DNA of 7,225 nucleotides from Flavobacterium psychrophilum (GTDB lineage Bacteria; Bacteroidota; Bacteroidia; Flavobacteriales; Flavobacteriaceae), in assembly GCA_945897545.1 (NCBI GenBank), contig CAMDGJ010000142.1:1-7225 (forward strand), in the 5' to 3' direction. Position numbers and translations under genes: made by a program. The number at the start of each line of letters is the position of its first letter. Within the stretch, counting starts at the first letter, position 1. The notes below the pieces were generated by a model. It saw only the letters and a list, made by a program, of their open reading frames with translations. It made no database searches and was not told where the DNA came from. Below, piece after piece: positions 1 through 4,489 of this stretch.

Positions 1-327
1 AATGGTGGAAATCCCGGAGGCTTTGTCATTGAAGGCGAGCATAAAAATATTTATATTGCTGGTGATACCGCTCTTACGATGGATATGAAATTGATTCCTA
101 TGCGGACCAAATTGGACTTAGCTATTTTCCCCATAGGCAACAACTTTACTATGGATATTGCGGATGCCATTTTAGCTTCAGATTTTGTTGAATGTGACAA
201 AATTTTGGGAGTACACTATGACACTTTTGGCTATATTGAAATCAATCACGAAGAAGCGATTCGTCAATTTTTCGATAAGGGAAAGGATTTAATGCTGCTC
301 AAAATTGGCGAAAGTATTGAGTTATAA
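1..327 (+). CDS. UPF0173-type metal-dependent hydrolase, metallo-beta-lactamase fold (3' part only)
   Basis: The 5' end lies outside the window. The frame is open from base 1 and gives 108 residues before TAA at 325-327. The visible part matches the C-terminal half of the UPF0173/UlaG-like branch of the metallo-beta-lactamase superfamily. It has a GGNPGGFVI strand, then IYIAGDTAL, where D22 fits the bridging metal ligand. This is followed by LDLAIFPIGNNFTMD and GVHYDTFGY, where H72 fits the last metal-binding histidine. Family members are about 225-230 residues, so roughly half is missing. The ATG at 79 is internal to the GDTALTMDM motif and is not the start. The protein is probably a cytoplasmic, metal-dependent hydrolase; the substrate is unknown for most of this family. 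From memory, such hydrolases can sit near men genes in flavobacteria, which would fit menC downstream, but this window alone cannot prove linkage. Confidence 0.88.
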   Translation, partial: NGGNPGGFVIEGEHKNIYIAGDTALTMDMKLIPMRTKLDLAIFPIGNNFTMDIADAILASDFVECDKILGVHYDTFGYIEINHEEAIRQFFDKGKDLMLLKIGESIEL

Positions 328-344
328 TTAGTAATGAACTTATT

Positions 345-379
345 TAAAGCTTCCAGCCTTCAAAAGGCTGGAAGCTTTA
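345..379 (+). terminator. Perfect 16-bp hairpin after the hydrolase gene, probable terminator
   Basis: The left arm is TAAAGCTTCCAGCCTT (345-360) and the right arm is AAGGCTGGAAGCTTTA (364-379). They are exact reverse complements around a 3-nt CAA loop. It starts 17 bp after the stop codon at 327, the usual place for a terminator. No T-run follows (the next bases are CGACATAAC), although the end of the stem is A/T-rich. It is therefore either an intrinsic terminator without a classic U-tract or an mRNA-stabilising or processing hairpin. Only 15 bases separate it from the ATG at 395. Confidence 0.65.
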
Positions 380-394
380 CGACATAACAACAAA

Positions 395-1603
395 ATGAAT
401 TATAAAAGAATCCTGTACGTCCTATTAATTGCGATTTCCTTCCATTCCCTTTCAGCGCAAAGTGATGGTTATTGGGACAAGGAACGCGCTACTAAAAAGG
501 AAGTTGTCGTTTCAGCCCGAGAAAGAATCGTCGTAAAAACCGACGATTTGCCTGTAGGAACTACCGAAGTCGTTTATAGAATAACGCTTTTGGACCAGAA
601 TCAACAATTAGCAAATAGTTTAGTTTCGGTTTTAAAATCTATTCCGGACCCAACAGGAATAAGCCAAGGTTCTGCAGGTGCGGTTTTTCTTTTGTCAAAA
701 ATTTCTGGAGAGGATAAATGCAATTATGCGATTTTTTCAAATGAAGTTTGGGCTGCAGATTTCAAGAAAACTGGAAAAAAACAAAATGCATGTCTAGAAA
801 GCGAAGAAGCGATAAGTAAAGATGCCAAGCGGCTTTCAATCGATACATCCTTGTGTTTATTGCCCAATTCAAATGCGATCTGGTTTGGTTTTGAAAGCAA
901 AAATTGGATAATGAATCAGAAAATCATTCTCGAAGTGGTTCCTTGGGTCAATCATCGATTGAGTAGCGGTTGGACATTAGAAAACCGGAAATTGATTCTT
1001 AGTCAATGTAAGTCTTCTGAATTGGCCAGAAAAATAATTAATCCGGATGATTTTTGCGTTTGCGTATTGAATAAGCTTCAAAAGGAATATAAATTTCAAG
1101 ATTTCCAGAAACTGCTCGACATTGAAAAATCAAAGATCTACAAGGATTTCGGTACGACTTGTTTTAACCAAACGGGCGCTTCTAAGACCTTTTATTCGGA
1201 TTTAAGCAGTCAGGCATCAGATTTAATCAAACAAGGCAAATACGCTGAGGCAATTGATAAAATCACAATCATTGTTACGAATGGAAAAGCAAACAGTAAA
1301 GATTACAATATGCTTGGATATGCCTATATTTTGACGAAACAGTACGGAAAGGCCATTAAATTTCTCAAAGAAGGGGAAATTCTTGATGGTGCTGAATTAT
1401 TGATACAAATGAATTTGGCGCACGCTTATTTGCTTAAAAATGACTTTAAACAAGCGAAGCAACTTTATAAAAAATACCAATTTCAGAATGTAACAGATAG
1501 TTTGAGTTGGACTCAAAAAGTAAAGCTGGACTTTGAAACCTTTGAAAAAGCTGGACTACCTAGCGATGATTTTTATAGGATTTTGAGGTTGTTAGAGGAT
1601 TAA
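395..1603 (+). CDS. Exported TPR-repeat protein of unknown function
   Basis: 402 residues. The N-terminus is a clear signal peptide: a basic start (MNYKR), a hydrophobic core at about 6-16 and a likely cleavage LSA|QS after A21, so the product is exported. There is no lipobox cysteine. Residues about 24-265 match no family I recognise. They include a strand-rich first part (VVVSARERIVVKTDD, EVVYRITLLDQ) that could be a beta-sandwich, and a later stretch with a Cys-x-Cys pair (C221, C223). Residues about 268-370 look like three tetratricopeptide repeats, with helix pairs such as QGKYAEAIDK, YNMLGYAYILTKQYGKAIKF and NLAHAYLLKNDFKQAKQLYKK. TPRs usually bind protein partners, so a periplasmic scaffold or adaptor role is possible but unproven. 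The start is supported by the signal peptide. There is no clear Shine-Dalgarno, as is usual in Bacteroidota. The next gene is 38 bp downstream on the same strand. Confidence 0.85.
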   Translation: MNYKRILYVLLIAISFHSLSAQSDGYWDKERATKKEVVVSARERIVVKTDDLPVGTTEVVYRITLLDQNQQLANSLVSVLKSIPDPTGISQGSAGAVFLLSKISGEDKCNYAIFSNEVWAADFKKTGKKQNACLESEEAISKDAKRLSIDTSLCLLPNSNAIWFGFESKNWIMNQKIILEVVPWVNHRLSSGWTLENRKLILSQCKSSELARKIINPDDFCVCVLNKLQKEYKFQDFQKLLDIEKSKIYKDFGTTCFNQTGASKTFYSDLSSQASDLIKQGKYAEAIDKITIIVTNGKANSKDYNMLGYAYILTKQYGKAIKFLKEGEILDGAELLIQMNLAHAYLLKNDFKQAKQLYKKYQFQNVTDSLSWTQKVKLDFETFEKAGLPSDDFYRILRLLED

Positions 1604-1612
1604 GAATTGACC

Positions 1613-1640
1613 CACAGATTTAACGGATAAACACAGATTT
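1613..1640 (+). repeat. Paired CACAGATTT intergenic repeat
   Basis: CACAGATTT occurs at 1613-1621 and again at 1632-1640, start-to-start spacing 19, in a 38-bp gap. The second copy ends one base before the ATG of the next gene. From memory, runs of CACAGATT units are common as dispersed intergenic repeats in flavobacterial genomes; that is recollection, not a search result. The position would put the repeat in the 5' leader of the gene at 1642. Confidence 0.5.
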
Positions 1641-1641
1641 T

Positions 1642-2052
1642 ATGAAAAAACAGCTTTTAGTACTTGTAATTTTATTATTTGCAAATAGTGTAATGTCTCA
1701 GGAATTTACTCAAAATGATCTTGTGGGCAAATGGAAAGTGGTTTCAATAGTGAATAAACCAGAAAATCCAAATCTTAAGGACATCATCAAAAGCTTTAGT
1801 TCGGCAACATTCCTATTTGAAGAAAATTTAAATTTTAGAACAACAACTTTAGATAAAACCGAATGGTTTTCGATGCTAATTAATGTTACAAAAGATGCTA
1901 AATGGAAATTGAATACTAATGATCTTACCATTAGCGTTGGTAATGATGCCAACAAATATTCTATTTTAAAATTATATGTAATCAAACTTGGTGATAAAAC
2001 GATTTTTCATTTAGCTGAAACCGATCTAAATTTTGAAGTTAAAAAAGAATAA
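1642..2052 (+). CDS. Small exported lipocalin-like protein
   Basis: 136 residues. It begins with a signal peptide (MKKQ, hydrophobic core at about 5-14, probable cleavage VMS|QE after S19), so it should be exported; there is no lipobox cysteine. The mature part starts with LVGKWKVVSI at about 27-36. This G-x-W strand is typical of lipocalin-like domains found in many small Bacteroidota secreted proteins. Alternating strands follow, such as SATFLFEENLNFRTT, AKWKLNTNDLTISVG, YSILKLYVIKL and KTIFHLAETDL, consistent with a small beta-barrel of the usual length for these domains. The ligand is unknown. It lies 38 bp after the TPR gene and 77 bp before menC, all on one strand, and may be cotranscribed. 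The lipocalin assignment rests on the GKW motif and strand pattern only. Confidence 0.8.
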   Translation: MKKQLLVLVILLFANSVMSQEFTQNDLVGKWKVVSIVNKPENPNLKDIIKSFSSATFLFEENLNFRTTTLDKTEWFSMLINVTKDAKWKLNTNDLTISVGNDANKYSILKLYVIKLGDKTIFHLAETDLNFEVKKE

Positions 2053-2091
2053 ACCCGTAACTTATCACTTCCCTGTATGCTTGCATGTAGT

Positions 2092-2126
2092 TAACTTCTA
2101 ACTTCCAACCTCTAAAATCTACCTTC
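2092..2126 (+). repeat. Heptamer tandem repeat, five degenerate TAACTTC units
   Basis: Five adjacent 7-mers read TAACTTC, TAACTTC, CAACCTC, TAAAATC and TACCTTC. The first two are identical; the others differ from the consensus at two or three positions. The array ends 3 bp before the TTG start of menC and fills most of the untranslated leader. It is pyrimidine-rich, so it leaves no Shine-Dalgarno sequence. I recall similar TAACTTC-type arrays between genes in flavobacteria but cannot verify copy number here. Confidence 0.6.
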
Positions 2127-2129
2127 CCC

Positions 2130-3173
2130 TTGAAAGCAACTTATCACAAATACATTTTAAATTTTAAACGACCTTCAGGAACGTCTCGAGGTGTTATGAA
2201 TGAAAAGGAAACCTGGTTTATTATTCTCGAAAAGGATGGTAAAAAAGGAATAGGCGAGTGTGGAATTCTTCGCGGATTGAGCATTGATGATCGACCTGAT
2301 TATGAAGAGAAATTACAATGGGCTTGCGCCAATATTCATCTTGGTGAAAACCGTCTTTGGGAAGCCTTAATAGAGTTTCCTTCTATACAATTTGGAGTCG
2401 AAATGGCTTTCCAATCTTTGGCAAGTGAAAACCCTTTTTTACTCTTTCCTTCGGAGTTTACAAATGGCAAGAAAAGTATCCTGATAAACGGTTTGGTTTG
2501 GATGGGTGAGGAGGCTTTTATGAAGCAACAAATAGAGGAAAAACTAGCCGACGGTTTTCGTTGTGTGAAACTCAAAATTGGGGCGATAGATTTCGATAAA
2601 GAATTGCAATTATTGGGTTATATTCGGCAGTATTTTACTCCAGAACAAGTCGAAATTAGAGTAGATGCTAACGGTGCTTTTGATACAACTTTAGCTTTAG
2701 ATAAAATTACACAATTAGCTGGTTTTAAATTACATAGTATTGAGCAGCCTATACAAAAAAACAACACTGACAGTATGGCAGAGCTGTGTAAAATCAGTCC
2801 AATCCCTATTGCTTTGGACGAAGAGCTAATCGGACTGTTTTCATTGGAAGAAAAAGAAGCATTGCTGATAAAAATCAAGCCACAATACATCATTTTAAAG
2901 CCCAGTTTTATTGGCGGTTTTCGAGGAACGAGAGAGTGGATTTTATTGGCCGAAAAGTATAAAATTGGTTGGTGGATTACCTCGGCTTTAGAGTCAAATA
3001 TTGGTTTAAACGCCATTGCACAATGGACGTTTTTGCAACAAAATTTGATGCCACAAGGATTAGGGACAGGAGCATTATATACTAATAATTTTGACTGCCC
3101 TTTAGTTGTTTCTGATGGGCAATTATGGTATAACAAAGATGTTGATTGGGTGTTTAATTTTGATTTTTCATAA
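2130..3173 (+). CDS. menC: o-Succinylbenzoate synthase (enolase superfamily), menaquinone biosynthesis
   Basis: 347 residues, full length for the family. MenC dehydrates SHCHC to o-succinylbenzoate in the cytoplasm, on the route to menaquinone. The N-terminal capping domain includes FKRPSGTSRG (12-21). The barrel carries the full enolase-superfamily set: KLK with K147 and K149, D179 in RVDANGAF, E205 in SIEQP (metal ligands with D230 in LDEE) and K257 in ILKPS. The segment SALESNIGLNAIAQW is typical of bacterial OSBS. I see no DxD motif of the dipeptide-epimerase type, but the two families are close, so OSBS is the more likely of two options. The start is TTG at 2130. The frame is closed by TAG at 2088-2090, no ATG, GTG or other TTG lies between, and the next ATG (2196, M23) would delete the conserved RPSGTSRG loop. 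No Shine-Dalgarno is seen. The gene ends 3 bp from the stop of the convergent membrane-protein gene. Confidence 0.9.
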   Translation: MKATYHKYILNFKRPSGTSRGVMNEKETWFIILEKDGKKGIGECGILRGLSIDDRPDYEEKLQWACANIHLGENRLWEALIEFPSIQFGVEMAFQSLASENPFLLFPSEFTNGKKSILINGLVWMGEEAFMKQQIEEKLADGFRCVKLKIGAIDFDKELQLLGYIRQYFTPEQVEIRVDANGAFDTTLALDKITQLAGFKLHSIEQPIQKNNTDSMAELCKISPIPIALDEELIGLFSLEEKEALLIKIKPQYIILKPSFIGGFRGTREWILLAEKYKIGWWITSALESNIGLNAIAQWTFLQQNLMPQGLGTGALYTNNFDCPLVVSDGQLWYNKDVDWVFNFDFS

Positions 3174-3176
3174 TGA

Positions 3177-4235
3177 TTATTTTTCAGAATTATGGTCACC
3201 TAATAACATTGATAAAGTCTTTAATCCCTTAGTTCTTTCAGCAATTAATTTTGCTATACTTACAAAAGGGATAAATAAAATCATTCCCGCAGCTCCCCAA
3301 AGCATGCCGCCAACTATTGTAACCAAAATAATAACTAGTGTGTTTATTTTCAAACGTTTTCCTACAATAAAAGGGAATATGATATAAGCTTCGAGTAATT
3401 GTACAATGCTAAAAACAATAATTATTCCTAGAGGATACCAAATTGAATTGTAGGTTAACCATGAAACTGTAATAGGCAACAGTGAGGAGATAAAGATGCC
3501 AACATAAGGAACGAATGTTAGAATCGAAGCAATAAATCCAAAAAGAAACGGATGCGGAATACCAATAATGGCAAGCCCAACGCTGTTTAAAATCCCAACT
3601 ATTAAATAGACTACAAGCATTCCTTTAATAAAATTATAATAGGTATGAATGGTTTCGACAAGAATTTCCCGGATAATTTCTTTTTTTTCTGAAGGGAAGA
3701 TGTGGTAAAGCACATTTACTAAGAGTTGTCGGTAATACAGGATTAGAGCCGAATACAGCGGTATTATTAATAGATAAAAAACAGATTCGGAAAGAGAATA
3801 TAGCGTGGTTTTAAGTAATGAAATCGCTTGTATTCCTGAGTTACTGACTACATTTTTAATAAAGTTCATTTGTTTTTCTGAACTTAAGTCAAATCTCTCG
3901 GCTAGAAAAAAACTGAGTTGATTTGCGGTTTCCAGTAATTTCATTTGTAATATGTGCCATTCGTTCGAAAACTCAATAACTTGGGTGAAAAGTAAATAAA
4001 TAACTGTACCCAAAAAAAGGGTCACACCAAAAATGGATATAAAGATGGCAATAGTTTGAGGTATTCCTTTTTTCTCCAACCATTTGCATACTGGAAAAAG
4101 GATGAAGCTTATGAGTATTGAAAAACTCAACGGAATGAATAGTGTTTTGCCAAAATAGAGTAATGCTGAAATTAAAAGTGTGTATTGAAGAATTTCAAGA
4201 GCAGAAAACCTCTTTTTTGATGAAATTGGTATCAT
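3177..4235 (-). CDS. AI-2E/PerM-family membrane protein
   Basis: 352 residues, usual length for the family. About eight membrane segments are visible, near residues 15-29, 31-49, 60-88, 150-168, 202-222, 228-256, 265-290 and 297-325. A soluble stretch lies at about 90-145, as in other members. Family signatures are GIPHPFLFGFIASIL with FVPYVG (225-246), the VGKRLKINTL segment (291-300) and GGMLWGAAGMILFIPF (309-324). It is an inner-membrane protein. Members have been linked to autoinducer-2 export (TqsA) or to Na+/H+ antiport, so substrate cannot be assigned from sequence. The ATG at 4235 is the first start after an in-frame TGA (4242-4244), which fixes the N-terminus. It lies on the same strand as the downstream-printed kinase gene but is separated from it by 254 bp, so a promoter of its own is likely. 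It converges on menC with a 3-bp gap and no terminator between. Confidence 0.9.
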   Translation of the reverse strand: MIPISSKKRFSALEILQYTLLISALLYFGKTLFIPLSFSILISFILFPVCKWLEKKGIPQTIAIFISIFGVTLFLGTVIYLLFTQVIEFSNEWHILQMKLLETANQLSFFLAERFDLSSEKQMNFIKNVVSNSGIQAISLLKTTLYSLSESVFYLLIIPLYSALILYYRQLLVNVLYHIFPSEKKEIIREILVETIHTYYNFIKGMLVVYLIVGILNSVGLAIIGIPHPFLFGFIASILTFVPYVGIFISSLLPITVSWLTYNSIWYPLGIIIVFSIVQLLEAYIIFPFIVGKRLKINTLVIILVTIVGGMLWGAAGMILFIPFVSIAKLIAERTKGLKTLSMLLGDHNSEK

Positions 4236-4340
4236 TTTAATTCAGAATTCGTGACTTTATACTTTTGTAGTAGACGTTAATTCTTCTTTAATACTAAAAC
4301 TATTTAGGTCTTTAATATATTCGAAAAACACGCTACTTAT

Positions 4341-4443
4341 TTGTCATTTCGACCAGAGGGAGAAATCGCATTCGTTGCTCCTCGCGTTATGAGATTGCTT
4401 TGCATGTTCGCTTTGCTCGAGTCCTCCTTCGTCGGAATGACAA
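4341..4443. repeat. REP/MITE-like imperfect palindrome of about 103 bp
   Basis: The ends are TTGTCATTTCGAC (4341-4353) and GTCGGAATGACAA (4431-4443), complementary at 12 of 13 positions, with the exception able to form a G-U pair in RNA. The arms continue as imperfect purine-rich (CAGAGGGAGAAATC) and pyrimidine-rich (GAGTCCTCCTTC) stretches. Inside are related words, TTCGTTGCTC at 4371 and TTCGCTTTGCTC at 4408, plus GAGATTGCTTTGC. The region is more GC-rich than its flanks and has no coding potential. Elements beginning GTCATTTCGAC and containing GAGATTGCTT are, from memory, common dispersed repeats in Bacteroidota. It lies just past the end of the minus-strand kinase gene and could fold at the 3' end of its transcript. 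The rest of the 254-bp gap (4236-4340, 4444-4489) is AT-rich and I see nothing firm in it. Confidence 0.65.
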
Positions 4444-4489
4444 TTTTGGGATAAAAACAGATTTAACTAAAATGTTATTCTTTTTCAAC

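Noticed and set aside
1710..1985. 91-codon minus-strand frame within the lipocalin-like gene
   Set aside because: It is fully contained in a plus-strand gene with a clear signal peptide and conserved GKW motif; it has no supporting feature of its own.
2073..2090. Small hairpin CTGTATGC-TT-GCATGTAG after the lipocalin-like gene
   Set aside because: It pairs over 8 bp only with two G-U wobbles and has a 2-nt loop; no T-run follows. Likely chance.
2059..2147. 10-bp direct repeat AACTTATCAC at 2059-2068 and 2138-2147
   Set aside because: The second copy lies inside the coding start of menC and the flanks do not match; a chance match in AT-rich sequence is likely.
2618..3199. 193-codon minus-strand open frame over menC
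   Set aside because: It lies opposite the conserved barrel of menC, its translation has no recognisable domain, and it runs into the stop region of the convergent gene; a shadow frame.
3106..3387. 93-codon plus-strand open frame across the menC end and the AI-2E-family gene
   Set aside because: It overlaps two well-supported genes in other frames and its product resembles no family.
4260..4267. Plus-strand TACTTTTG matching the Bacteroidota -7 consensus TAnnTTTG
   Set aside because: No TTG-type -33 element sits at the right distance and no plus-strand gene follows; both flanking genes are on the minus strand. An 8-mer with six fixed bases is easily met by chance in AT-rich DNA.
4295..4328. 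Minus-strand candidate promoter for the AI-2E-family gene (TTTTTCG, 19 bp, TAGTTTTA)
   Set aside because: The spacing is right but both boxes miss key consensus bases, so it is too weak to annotate although a promoter is expected in this gap.
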